Assembly: GCF_036881825.1 (NCBI RefSeq)
Contig: NZ_JBAJMW010000002.1
Coordinates: forward strand, 248,001 to 312,000
DNA length: 64,000 nt
Origin: Tersicoccus mangrovi
Lineage (GTDB): Bacteria; Actinomycetota; Actinomycetes; Actinomycetales; Micrococcaceae
Direction of reading: 5' to 3'
Shown here in pieces: positions 9,331 to 16,832 of this stretch. The notes beneath the pieces are model-generated. The model had not been told where the DNA came from. It did not search any database and worked only from the letters and a program-made list of their open reading frames with translations. A program made the translations under genes and the position numbers. Position 1 is the stretch's first letter. The number at the start of each line of letters is the position of its first letter.

Positions 9331-10113
9331 TCACAGGGAGATCGAGAAGCCTCCGTCGGACTTGAGCAGCTGGCCGTTGACCCAGCCGCCGTCGGCCGAG
9401 AGCAGGAACGCGATCAGCCGGGCGGCGTCGTCGGGCGTGCCTAGCGTGCCCGTGGGCTGGAGGGCGGTGAGGTCGGCGCGCACGGTGTCGTCCATCCAGC
9501 CGGTGTCGACCGGGCCGGGGTTGACGACGTTGGCCCGGATGCCGGCACTACCGAGCTCCTTCGCCGCAGCGATGACGATCCGGTCCAGCGCGCCCTTGCT
9601 CGCCCCGTAGGGCAGGTTGAAGGCGACGTGGTCGCTGGTCAGCGCGACGATGCGGCCTCGGCCGGCCAGCTCGGCCGGGAACTGCGCGGCGAAGGCACGG
9701 ATCAGCTGCCACGGCGCGCGGGCGTTGACGGCCATGTGGCGGTCGAAGCTCTGAACGGTGGTGTCCGCGATGGCCGAGTCGACCGATTCGGCGTGGCTGA
9801 GGACGAGCGCGGCGACGGCGCCGTGTGCCTCGCGTGCCTGCTCGACGACGCGATCCGGGACGGCGGGATCGGCGAGATCCGCCTCAAGCAGGGTGACCCG
9901 CGCTCCCCGCTCCCGCAGGTCGGCGACGAGCCCGTCGAGATCGCCGGGCGTCGTCCCCCAGGGCATGCGTTGCTCGTAGGCGGTCCACACCGGGAGCACG
10001 AGGTCCCAGCCGTCCGTGGCGAGCCGTCGGCATATGGCCGCACCGATGTTCGTGGACCGGCCGACGCCGGTGACGACGGCGGTCAGCCTCTCGACGTTCT
10101 CCTGTGACTTCAC
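9331..10113 (-). CDS. SDR-family oxidoreductase
   Basis: A 260-residue short-chain dehydrogenase/reductase. The cofactor loop is atypical, TGVGRSTNIGAA instead of TGxxxGxG, as in some SDRs with an extended first loop. The catalytic Ser lies in VALTSDHVAF and the Tyr-x3-Lys in PYGASKGAL. The C-terminus has the common GGWVNGQLLKSDGGF ending. I start at the GTG at 10113; a longer open frame upstream is Arg/Gly-rich and looks non-coding. It converges with tesB. Substrate unknown. Confidence 0.88.
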   Translation of the reverse strand: MKSQENVERLTAVVTGVGRSTNIGAAICRRLATDGWDLVLPVWTAYEQRMPWGTTPGDLDGLVADLRERGARVTLLEADLADPAVPDRVVEQAREAHGAVAALVLSHAESVDSAIADTTVQSFDRHMAVNARAPWQLIRAFAAQFPAELAGRGRIVALTSDHVAFNLPYGASKGALDRIVIAAAKELGSAGIRANVVNPGPVDTGWMDDTVRADLTALQPTGTLGTPDDAARLIAFLLSADGGWVNGQLLKSDGGFSISL

Positions 10114-10160
10114 CCGCCCGAGACTAGCGGCCGCCGGCGCTACGGGGGTCGCCCGGCGTG

Positions 10161-10511
10161 TCAGGTGTCGGCCGGGGCGTCCGTCTCCGCGTCGGGCTCG
10201 TCCGTCGCGTCGAGGCGGGCCAGATCCGCCAGCGCGGCACGGGCGCGGTCGATCCGGTCCGCCTCCGGGTCGTCCCACCAGCGGGAGCCTCGTTCGCCGA
10301 GGCCGTGCTTGGCGAGGTCGACCCGACGACGGGCGGCCGCCACGGCGGCGTCGTCGCCCGCCGCCTTTGCCGTCCGGACGCCCGAGCGCCCGCGTCCGAG
10401 GTGGGATGTCAGGGCCGCGACCACCTCGTCGGGCAGGCAGGGGTCCGTGCGACGCCACCGCCGGCCGTTGACCACCAGCCAGCGCTCGTCCTCATTCGCC
10501 ACGTCGGCCAT
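10161..10511 (-). CDS. Conserved small actinobacterial protein, function unknown
   Basis: A 116-residue soluble protein starting MADVANEDERWLVVNGRRWR. The N-terminal WLVVNGRRWRRTDP segment and the later GLGERGSRWWDDP are typical of a small uncharacterised family seen next to unrelated genes. The C-terminus is acidic and rich in Ala/Asp. An AAGGAG-like site (revcomp of cgctccttcg) precedes the ATG at 10511. I cannot assign a biochemical role. Confidence 0.72.
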   Translation of the reverse strand: MADVANEDERWLVVNGRRWRRTDPCLPDEVVAALTSHLGRGRSGVRTAKAAGDDAAVAAARRRVDLAKHGLGERGSRWWDDPEADRIDRARAALADLARLDATDEPDAETDAPADT

Positions 10512-10596
10512 GCCGCTCCTTCGTTCCGCACCGTGCTCCGGCGACAGTCTGTCAGCCCGCACCCTCTGCGCCACTCCTCCGTCGTTCGGCAGGGGC

Positions 10597-10602
10597 TAGC
10601 GT
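10597..10602 (+). promoter_or_regulatory. -10 element implying a leaderless start
   Basis: TAGCGT ends exactly 6 bases before the ATG at 10609, so the expected transcription start is the A of the start codon. The same geometry occurs before orn, the PucR-type regulator and yaaA. Confidence 0.5.
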
Positions 10603-10608
10603 GAGGAC

Positions 10609-11121
10609 ATGGACCGGGAGGGCCGGCGGCGCGGGAGTCTGACCTGGGTGTGGCTGGCCAGCGTGGCGGGACTGGTGCACGCCGGCGTCAGCGCCTACTG
10701 GGCTCTCGGTGGGCGGGCGCTGTTGAGCACCGTCGGATCCTGGGCCGTCCAGTTGGCCGCGGACGCGCCCGTGGCGGCGGGTCTCGGGCTCGGCGTGGTG
10801 GCCGTGGTGAAGGCCGCTGCCGCGGTGGTCCCGGCCGCCGTCGCGCACGGCCGGATCGGCGGACAGCGTGGATGGCGGGCGATCAGTTGGGCGGGCGCGG
10901 CCGCACTGATCGTCTACGGCGGTGCCAACACCGCGGTGAGCAATGCGGTGCTCACGGGGCTGATCGATCCCGCCGGCGGTTACGACCGCGACGCCATGAT
11001 CGGACATGCGTGGCTGTGGGACCCACTGTTCCTGCTCTGGGGACTCGCGCTGGCGGCCCACCTGTGGACGAGCCGGCGAGGGAGCGCCGGAGACCTCACC
11101 CGTGTCGGGCGGACACCATGA
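10609..11121 (+). CDS. DUF3995-type integral membrane protein
   Basis: A 170-residue protein with four predicted membrane helices (about residues 8-28, 52-75, 85-112 and 138-158). Between helices 3 and 4 lies the conserved DPAGGYDRDAMIGHAWLWDP block of the DUF3995 family. Function is unknown. The likely -10 element puts the transcription start on the ATG, so the mRNA is probably leaderless. It ends at a perfect hairpin shared with the convergent ettA gene. Confidence 0.82.
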   Translation: MDREGRRRGSLTWVWLASVAGLVHAGVSAYWALGGRALLSTVGSWAVQLAADAPVAAGLGLGVVAVVKAAAAVVPAAVAHGRIGGQRGWRAISWAGAAALIVYGGANTAVSNAVLTGLIDPAGGYDRDAMIGHAWLWDPLFLLWGLALAAHLWTSRRGSAGDLTRVGRTP

Positions 11122-11135
11122 CCCACGGACGTGAT

Positions 11136-11169
11136 GAGGCCCCGGACAGGTGATCCTGTCCGGGGCCTC
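11136..11169. terminator. Bidirectional terminator between DUF3995 gene and ettA
   Basis: A perfect 15-bp inverted repeat with a 4-base loop (TGAT), lying 15 bases after the DUF3995 gene and 35 bases after ettA on the other strand. The stem is GC-rich; there is no U-tract, as usual in actinobacteria. Confidence 0.8.
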
Positions 11170-11203
11170 GTCGTGTCCGCAGTCGCCGCTCGCGCGGCCG
11201 ACG

Positions 11204-12886
11204 TCAGTCGCGGGTGAGCTTGCGGTGCGTCACCCGGTGCGGGCGCGCGGCGTCCGCACCGAGGCGCGCGATCTTGTTCTCCTCGTACGCTTCGAAGTTG
11301 CCCTCGAACCAGTACCAGTTCGCCGGGTCCTCGTCCGTGCCCTCGTAGGCCAGGATGTGGGTCGCGACGCGGTCGAGGAACCACCGGTCGTGGGAGACGA
11401 CGACGGCGCAGCCGGGGAACTCGAGCAGGGCGTTCTCGAGGCTGCCGAGGGTCTCGACGTCCAGGTCATTGGTCGGCTCGTCGAGCAGCAACAGGTTGCC
11501 GCCCTGCTTCAGGGTCAGCGCCAGGTTCAGCCGGTTGCGCTCACCACCGGAGAGCACGCCCGCCTTCTTCTGCTGGTCCGGGCCCTTGAAACCGAACGCC
11601 GAGACGTAGGCACGGGACGGCATCTCGACGTTGCCGACGTTGATGTAGTCCAGCCCGTCGGAGACGACCTCCCACAGCGACTTGTTGGGGTCGATGCCGC
11701 CACGGCTCTGGTCGACGTAGGAGATGCGGACGGTGTCGCCGATCTTCAGCTCGCCGCCGTCCAGCTCCTCCTGGCCCACGATCGTCTTGAACAGGGTGGT
11801 CTTGCCGACGCCGTTCGGGCCGATGATGCCGACGATGCCGTTGCGGGGCAGCGAGAACGAGAGCCCGTCGATGAGCAGCCGGTCCCCGAAGCCCTTGCGG
11901 AGGTGGTCGGCCTCGATGACCTGGCTACCCAGACGCGGGCCCGGCGGGATCTGGATCTCCTCGAAGTCCAGCTTCCGGGTGCGCTCGGCCTCGGCGGCCA
12001 TCTCCTCGTAGCGGGCCAGACGAGCCTTCGACTTGGTCTGGCGGCCCTTCGCGTTCGAGCGGACCCAGTCCAGCTCGTCGCTCAGGCGCTTCGCCATCTT
12101 GGCGTCCTTCTTGCCCTGCACCTCGAGGCGAGCGCGCTTCTTCTCCAGGTAGGTGGAGTAGTTGCCCTCGTAGGGGTAGAGCCGACCGCGGTCGACCTCA
12201 CAGATCCACTGGGCGACGTGGTCGAGGAAGTACCGGTCGTGGGTGACGGCGAGGACGGCACCCGGGTAGGCGGCCAGGTGGGACTCCAGCCACTGCACGC
12301 TCTCCGCGTCCAGGTGGTTGGTGGGCTCGTCGAGCAGCAGGAGGTCCGGCTTGCTCAGCAGCAGCTTGCACAGCGCCACACGGCGGCGCTCACCACCGGA
12401 GAGGACGGTGACGTCGGCGTCCGGCGGCGGGCACCGCAGGGCGTCCATCGCCTGCTCGAGCTGCGAGTCGATGTCCCAGGCGTCGGCGGCGTCGATCGCC
12501 TCCTGGAGCTTGCCCATCTCCTCGAGCAGCGCGTCGTAGTCGGCGTCCGGGTTCGCCATCTCCTCGGAGATGGCGTTGAACCGCTGGATCTTCTCGTAGA
12601 TCTCGCCGACGCCCTCCTGGACGTTGCCGAGGACGGTCTTCTCCTCGTTCAGCGGCGGCTCCTGCTGGAGGATGCCGACCGTGTACCCGGCGCTGAGCCG
12701 GGCCTCGCCGTTCGAGGGCGTGTCCAGGCCGGCCATGATCTTCAGGATGGTGGACTTGCCGGCGCCGTTGGGCCCGACGACGCCGATCTTGGCGCCCGGG
12801 AAGAACGACATGCTGACATCGTCGAGGATGACCTTGTCGCCCACCGCCTTGCGCGCTTTGGTCATGGTGTAGATGAATTCGGCCAT
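11204..12886 (-). CDS. ettA: Energy-dependent translational throttle protein EttA (ABC-F)
   Basis: A 560-residue ABC-F ATPase that binds the ribosomal E site and couples translation initiation to the ATP/ADP ratio. It has no membrane domain. Two nucleotide-binding domains are present, with Walker A GPNGAGKST (near residue 39) and GPNGVGKTT, and signatures LSGGERRRV and LSGGERNRL. Between them is the charged linker (P-site tRNA interaction motif) with KKRARLEVQGKKDAKMAKR. Length and N-terminus (MAEFIYTMTKARKAVGDK) match EttA closely. The start is unambiguous. Confidence 0.97.
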   Translation of the reverse strand: MAEFIYTMTKARKAVGDKVILDDVSMSFFPGAKIGVVGPNGAGKSTILKIMAGLDTPSNGEARLSAGYTVGILQQEPPLNEEKTVLGNVQEGVGEIYEKIQRFNAISEEMANPDADYDALLEEMGKLQEAIDAADAWDIDSQLEQAMDALRCPPPDADVTVLSGGERRRVALCKLLLSKPDLLLLDEPTNHLDAESVQWLESHLAAYPGAVLAVTHDRYFLDHVAQWICEVDRGRLYPYEGNYSTYLEKKRARLEVQGKKDAKMAKRLSDELDWVRSNAKGRQTKSKARLARYEEMAAEAERTRKLDFEEIQIPPGPRLGSQVIEADHLRKGFGDRLLIDGLSFSLPRNGIVGIIGPNGVGKTTLFKTIVGQEELDGGELKIGDTVRISYVDQSRGGIDPNKSLWEVVSDGLDYINVGNVEMPSRAYVSAFGFKGPDQQKKAGVLSGGERNRLNLALTLKQGGNLLLLDEPTNDLDVETLGSLENALLEFPGCAVVVSHDRWFLDRVATHILAYEGTDEDPANWYWFEGNFEAYEENKIARLGADAARPHRVTHRKLTRD

Positions 12887-12949
12887 GCTTTCAAGGCTAG
12901 TCGGTGGCCGCGCCCATGTCCTACCCGGCTCCGTGCGGCCCCCGTCTCC

Positions 12950-12984
12950 GTCACCGCCCGTGCCCGAGTGTCCCGGGCGGTGAC
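12950..12984 (-). terminator. Terminator downstream of ssb
   Basis: A perfect 11-bp stem (arms 12950-12960 and 12974-12984) with a 13-base loop, beginning 50 bases after the ssb stop on the minus strand. Confidence 0.6.
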
Positions 12985-13034
12985 GGGCACAGCGCGACGC
13001 CGGCGGGACACCGGCAGGTGCTCAACACAGGAGC

Positions 13035-13607
13035 TCAGAAGGGGACGGCCTGCTTGTCCTCCGCCTCCTCGAAGGCGTCCAGTTCGGCCCGACCGGGCGT
13101 GTCTTCCCCCGTCGAGCGGCGGTCCGTCCCGCCCTCGTGGGCGAACGCGCCGTCATCCGCGCCGACCTCCGTGCCGCCCCGCGGGCCCGCCGCGTCGTCG
13201 ACGATCTCCCCCGTCGCCGCGTCCACCCCGGCCGGTGGGCGCTCGTTGCCGGTGGCCCCGCCGCGGAAGTTGGTCGTGCCCAGCCGGAGGTTGTGGCCGA
13301 TGCTGTCCGCTTCGATCTGCACGTTGGTGCCGGATTTGCCGTCCCGCTCCCAGGGCCGGACCTTGAGCCGGCCCGTCACGACCACCGGCTGCCCCTTCGC
13401 CAGGCTGCACCCGGCGTTGCGCGCCAGGTTGCGGAAGCAGACCACGGAGTACCAGTTGGTCGCCCCGTCCACCCACGCGCCGGTCTGCCGGTCCAGCCAC
13501 CGTTCGGTGCTCGCGAGCCGGAAGCTCGTGATCGCGTCGCCCTTCGCGGTGGTGCTGCCGGTCACGTCGGACCCGATGTTGCCCACCACGGTGATCGTCT
13601 CGCTCAT
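13035..13607 (-). CDS. ssb: Single-stranded DNA-binding protein
   Basis: A 190-residue SSB. The OB fold occupies residues 1-115 (MSETITVVGNIGSDV through WERDGKSGTNVQIEADSIG), with the usual aromatic DNA-binding residues. A low-complexity acidic tail follows and ends AVPF, a variant of the conserved DDDLPF-type protein-interaction tip. In bacteria SSB coats ssDNA in replication, repair and transformation. It stands alone here, as in species with a second ssb next to rpsF/rpsR, so this may be a paralogue. A twin-box element shared with the yraN-comM-dprA operon lies 120-155 bases upstream. Confidence 0.93.
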   Translation of the reverse strand: MSETITVVGNIGSDVTGSTTAKGDAITSFRLASTERWLDRQTGAWVDGATNWYSVVCFRNLARNAGCSLAKGQPVVVTGRLKVRPWERDGKSGTNVQIEADSIGHNLRLGTTNFRGGATGNERPPAGVDAATGEIVDDAAGPRGGTEVGADDGAFAHEGGTDRRSTGEDTPGRAELDAFEEAEDKQAVPF

Positions 13608-13728
13608 CTCTCGTCCCGCCTTCCAGGCGTCCCTCGTGCTCTCCGCGGACGGTCGCCGCGGGCCGGTGGTGCACCGGTGGGACCAGCGTGCGTGCCGGGA
13701 CAACGGAAAGAGACGGTTCGGACGTCGC

Positions 13729-13771
13729 CTGTGGACAGAGCCGGTTCGCCGGAGCCCTGTGGAGGAAGAAC
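13729..13771 (-). promoter_or_regulatory. Twin-box upstream element of ssb
   Basis: On the plus strand: TGTGGAC at 13730-13736 and CCTGTGGAGGAAGAA at 13756-13770, 28 bases apart box to box. Nearly the same arrangement, in the same orientation to the gene, occurs before yraN (53138-53180). Unknown function; candidate regulator site or promoter. See findings. Confidence 0.5.
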
Positions 13772-13832
13772 GGCACCTGCGAGGGGCCACGGCCGAGACG
13801 TTGTCGAGGAGGAGCCGTCGTGCGCCCGTTGC

Positions 13833-13838
13833 TAGGGT
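13833..13838 (+). promoter_or_regulatory. -10 element of tRNA-Arg
   Basis: TAGGGT, about 40 bases before the mature tRNA 5' end; a start near 13845 would give a short 5' leader for RNase P to remove. Confidence 0.45.
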
Positions 13839-13877
13839 TGACCATGGACACGTGCCCTCAGGCACGCCGCCGCGCCG

Positions 13878-13953
13878 GCCCCAGTAGCTCAGCGGATAGA
13901 GCAGGAGCCTTCTAATCTCTTGGTCGGGGGTTCGACTCCCTCCTGGGGCACCA
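13878..13953 (+). tRNA. tRNA-Arg (anticodon TCT), CCA encoded
   Basis: The acceptor arms GCCCCAG and CTGGGGC pair perfectly. The D-stem is GCTC/GAGC and the T-stem GGGGG/CCCTC with TTCGACT. The anticodon loop CTTCTAA reads AGA codons. The discriminator A at 13950 is followed by an encoded CCA at 13951-13953. The last pair of the anticodon stem next to the loop is a C-U mismatch (position 31-39). Confidence 0.93.
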
Positions 13954-14027
13954 GCCCGTCGCGGGCACCGGCTGTCACGCCGCCCGCATCCGCTCGCTCG
14001 ACGATCGAGTCAGGCCCGCTGACAGCG

Positions 14028-15575
14028 TCAGATGGTGAGCGGCCGCGAGGCGTCCCAGAACTTCTTCCGGAACAGCCGGCTCGTGCGCGGGTCCACGAAG
14101 ATCAGGTACAGCGCGAATCCGACACCGATGACCGCCGCGAGCTGCCGAGCCAGGTTGAGGTCGACGTTCAGGTACGGGAACACGTCGAGCTGATCGGTGA
14201 TCGCGTAGATCATCAGGAACGCCATGACGAGGAACAGGGCGCGGACCTGCCAGTCGTCGCGCACGCCGGTGACCGCGAACAGGGGCAGCAGCCACACCAC
14301 GTACCAGGACTGGATCATGGGCGAGAACACGACGACCGCGGCCATCGCGAGCGTCATCCGCCGAATGAGCTTCTCGTGGTTGCCGACGAAGAACAGCCAG
14401 ATCACGACGAGGAACCCGACGACCTTGCCGAGGGTGTGCACGATCGTCGCCGCGCCCCACCCGTCGAGCCCGAACGCGTTCAGTCCGGTGGCCACCATGA
14501 GGCCGATCAGGCCCACCGGCGCGTACCAGATCCACACGTTCCCGGTGGTGCTCAGGGCGCCGATCCATCCGAAGCCGAGGCCGTTGAGCACGCCGGCCCC
14601 GCCGATGAGGGCGAGCGAGATGAGCCCGGTGATGGCGCAGTACCCGATCCGGCGTGGCCAGGAGGCGCCGCGGCCGGCCCACATCAACCCGAGGAACGGC
14701 AGGAACACGATGGTGATCGGCTTGATGCCGACGGACGCCGTCACGAGCACGATGCCGAGGATCGGGCGGCGGACGGCCGTCAGGTAGATGCCGGCGACGG
14801 CGAGCCCGATCATCAGCGCGTCGTTGTGGGCGGCGGCGATGAAGTTGGTGAGGAAGAGCGGGTTGGCCACAGAGAGCCAGAGTGCCCGGGTCGGGTCGAT
14901 GCCGTGGAGGCGTGCGAGCTTCGGCACCGCCCACAGGCACAGCAGGATGCCGATCAGCGAGGAGAGGCGGAACAGCATGACGGACCACTCGAGGTTGGCC
15001 CCGGTGACCGTGACGATGCCCTGCTCGATGCCGAGGAACAACGGGCCGTACGGGGGCGGGCTCTCGGACCACAGCTGGTCCGCGCCGCGCTGGAAGAAGC
15101 CCTCGATGCTCGAGACACCGTCGTGGTACGGGTCGAGCCCGTTGACCATGACGAGGCCCTGCGCGATGTAGGAGTAGACGTCCCGGCTGAACAGCGGGAT
15201 GGTCGCGTACATGGGGATGCCCCACAGGCCGATCGCCCGCAGCACGGACCGCCGCGCGTCGTCGGAGGACCAGTCCCGGACCTGCTGGCCCAGCCGTAGC
15301 CAGGCCCGGATGAGGAGCATCCCGCCGACGGCGAGCAGCACGACGGAGACGACGACGCCGGTCGTCGTGAAGCGCATCGGGATGATGACGGGGTTCTGCC
15401 GCAGCGGGGACGAGCCGGGCAACCAGCCGACGCCCAGGGAACCGACGATCAGCAGGAGCGAACCGACCAGGCCCTGGATCAGGGAGGACGGGCGACGGAT
15501 CCTGCGAGGCTCGGTCGCGGCGGCTCCCTCGGACTCCGCCGCCGGCGTGCGGCCGGCCGGAGGAGACTGGGTCAT
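14028..15575 (-). CDS. MptB-like polyprenol-phosphomannose alpha-1,6-mannosyltransferase (GT-C)
   Basis: A 515-residue polytopic membrane protein with about 11-12 helices. It resembles the MptB/GT87-like mannosyltransferases that extend lipomannan-type glycolipids using polyprenyl-phosphate-mannose. Loop motifs FSRDVYSYIAQG (about residue 105) and SPPPYGPLF are characteristic; the acidic residue of the first extracytoplasmic loop is the presumed catalytic site. I start at the ATG at 15575, which has GAGGAG 8 bases upstream. An upstream in-frame Met would add 20 residues of unlikely composition. Its 3' end lies close after the tRNA-Arg on the other strand. Confidence 0.82.
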   Translation of the reverse strand: MTQSPPAGRTPAAESEGAAATEPRRIRRPSSLIQGLVGSLLLIVGSLGVGWLPGSSPLRQNPVIIPMRFTTTGVVVSVVLLAVGGMLLIRAWLRLGQQVRDWSSDDARRSVLRAIGLWGIPMYATIPLFSRDVYSYIAQGLVMVNGLDPYHDGVSSIEGFFQRGADQLWSESPPPYGPLFLGIEQGIVTVTGANLEWSVMLFRLSSLIGILLCLWAVPKLARLHGIDPTRALWLSVANPLFLTNFIAAAHNDALMIGLAVAGIYLTAVRRPILGIVLVTASVGIKPITIVFLPFLGLMWAGRGASWPRRIGYCAITGLISLALIGGAGVLNGLGFGWIGALSTTGNVWIWYAPVGLIGLMVATGLNAFGLDGWGAATIVHTLGKVVGFLVVIWLFFVGNHEKLIRRMTLAMAAVVVFSPMIQSWYVVWLLPLFAVTGVRDDWQVRALFLVMAFLMIYAITDQLDVFPYLNVDLNLARQLAAVIGVGFALYLIFVDPRTSRLFRKKFWDASRPLTI

Positions 15576-15839
15576 GCACCTACTCCTCGTTGGCTCGACG
15601 CACCCGCACCCGTTCTCGCCCGGCGCTGGTCCCACGGGCCGGCGGGCCCGGCCAGTCTACCATCGACGCCCCTGCCGACCGCCGGCTCGCGGCCTCCCCG
15701 GCGACGCCGCAACGGCAGGCCACGGGAACGGCCCGGGAGCGACCGAGAAGGCACGCAGGCGGCACGAAGGACGGCGCTCGGACGCCGACGCGTCACAGGT
15801 CGGCGGTGTGCGTCGGCGGTGTTTGTCGGTGGTGGCGGC

Positions 15840-15845
15840 TAGGTT
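15840..15845 (+). promoter_or_regulatory. -10 element implying leaderless orn
   Basis: TAGGTT ends 6 bases before the GTG start at 15852, placing the expected transcription start on the start codon. No ribosome-binding sequence precedes the GTG. Confidence 0.5.
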
Positions 15846-15851
15846 GGGGTC

Positions 15852-16490
15852 GTGTCTACATCACAGGAACGAATCGTCTGGATCGACTGCGAGATGACGG
15901 GGCTCGACCCCGTGGCGGATGCCCTGATCGAGGTCGCGGTGCTCGTCACCGACTCCGAGCTGAACATCCTCGGAGACGGGGTCGACGTCGTCATCAAGCC
16001 CCCCGCCGGAGCGGTCGAGGCGATGGGCGACTTCGTGCGGCAGATGCACACCACCTCCGGTCTCATCACCGAGCTGGACGGCGGGGTGAGCCTTCAGGAG
16101 GCGCAGCGCCAGGTGATGGAGTACCTGCACGCCTGGGTTCCGGATGCGAAGAAGGCACCGCTCGGCGGCAACTCGGTGGGCACCGACCGGGTCTTCCTCG
16201 TCCGGGACATGCCCGAGGTGGTCGAGCACCTGCACTACCGCATCATCGACGTCTCCACCATCAAGGAACTGTCCCGCCGCTGGTTCCCGCGCGCCTACTT
16301 CCAGGCGCCCGCCAAGACCGGCGGACACCGGGCGCTCGGTGACATCCGGGACTCGATCGACGAACTGCGCTACTACCGGGGTGCCGTCATGGTGCCGCCG
16401 CCGGGGCCGGACTCCGAGACCGCCAAGCGGATCGCGACCCAGGTCATGGCCGGGTCCGCGACGCTGACGGCGCCCACCGAGACGGCCTGA
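15852..16490 (+). CDS. orn: Oligoribonuclease (DEDDh 3'-5' exonuclease)
   Basis: A 212-residue DnaQ-fold exonuclease that degrades di- to short oligoribonucleotides, including pGpG, in the cytoplasm. ExoI is WIDCEMTGLD (residues 8-17). ExoII is GNSVGTDRVFL. ExoIII, HRALGDIRDSIDELRYY, carries the catalytic His and last Asp. The length is near the family's usual 180-210 with a short C-terminal extension. The start is GTG, apparently leaderless. A tRNA-His gene follows. Confidence 0.96.
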   Translation: MSTSQERIVWIDCEMTGLDPVADALIEVAVLVTDSELNILGDGVDVVIKPPAGAVEAMGDFVRQMHTTSGLITELDGGVSLQEAQRQVMEYLHAWVPDAKKAPLGGNSVGTDRVFLVRDMPEVVEHLHYRIIDVSTIKELSRRWFPRAYFQAPAKTGGHRALGDIRDSIDELRYYRGAVMVPPPGPDSETAKRIATQVMAGSATLTAPTETA

Positions 16491-16552
16491 CCGGTCGGCG
16501 TGAGGCCGCTCACGCGGTCCGCGCCGTGGTCGGGAGCCGTTCTCCCAGCCTG

Positions 16553-16558
16553 TACACT
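16553..16558 (+). promoter_or_regulatory. -10 element of tRNA-His
   Basis: TACACT upstream of tRNA-His; the predicted start near 16565 leaves a leader of about 60 bases. Confidence 0.4.
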
Positions 16559-16623
16559 GGTTCTCGCTGCTTTGGCCCGGGACGTTCGTGATGGGTGTCC
16601 CGCGACGGCCGCGAGTGGCTCCT

Positions 16624-16697
16624 GGTGGGTATAGCTCAGTTGGCAGAGCGTCTGGTTGTGGTCCAGAAGGTCGCGGGTTCGACCCCCGTTACTCACC
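16624..16697 (+). tRNA. tRNA-His (anticodon GTG)
   Basis: Acceptor stem GTGGGTA/TACTCAC plus the extra G at position -1 (16624) facing C73, the identity mark of tRNA-His. The anticodon stem is TCTGG/CCAGA with loop TTGTGGT. CCA is not encoded (CCG follows). A strong hairpin lies directly downstream. Confidence 0.95.
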
Positions 16698-16702
16698 CCG
16701 AT

Positions 16703-16737
16703 GTGAAGGCCGCCCGGTGATCCGGTGCGGCCTTCAC
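16703..16737 (+). terminator. Terminator after tRNA-His
   Basis: Arms 16703-16712 and 16728-16737 form a perfect 10-bp stem (GTGAAGGCCG with its complement), 5 bases after the tRNA 3' end. Confidence 0.75.
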
Positions 16738-16832
16738 GCGTTCGCGCGGGCCTCCTCTCCCCCGCCGGGCGGCACCGCGCGCGTCCACCGCGCAGGCGGG
16801 AGGACCGGCACGACGACGAAGGCGAGGCACCC

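Noticed and set aside
11150..13366. A 738-codon open frame on the plus strand across ettA and ssb
   Set aside because: Antisense to two clearly conserved genes; at this GC content stop codons are rare in shadow frames. The translation shows no motif.
13730..13770. Replication origin or DnaA-box cluster
   Set aside because: Only degenerate single boxes (one mismatch or more to TTGTCCACA), no dnaA/dnaN nearby and no AT-rich unwinding region.
13844..13915. Short frame starting at an ATG downstream of TAGGGT
   Set aside because: It runs through the tRNA-Arg gene; the promoter serves the tRNA.
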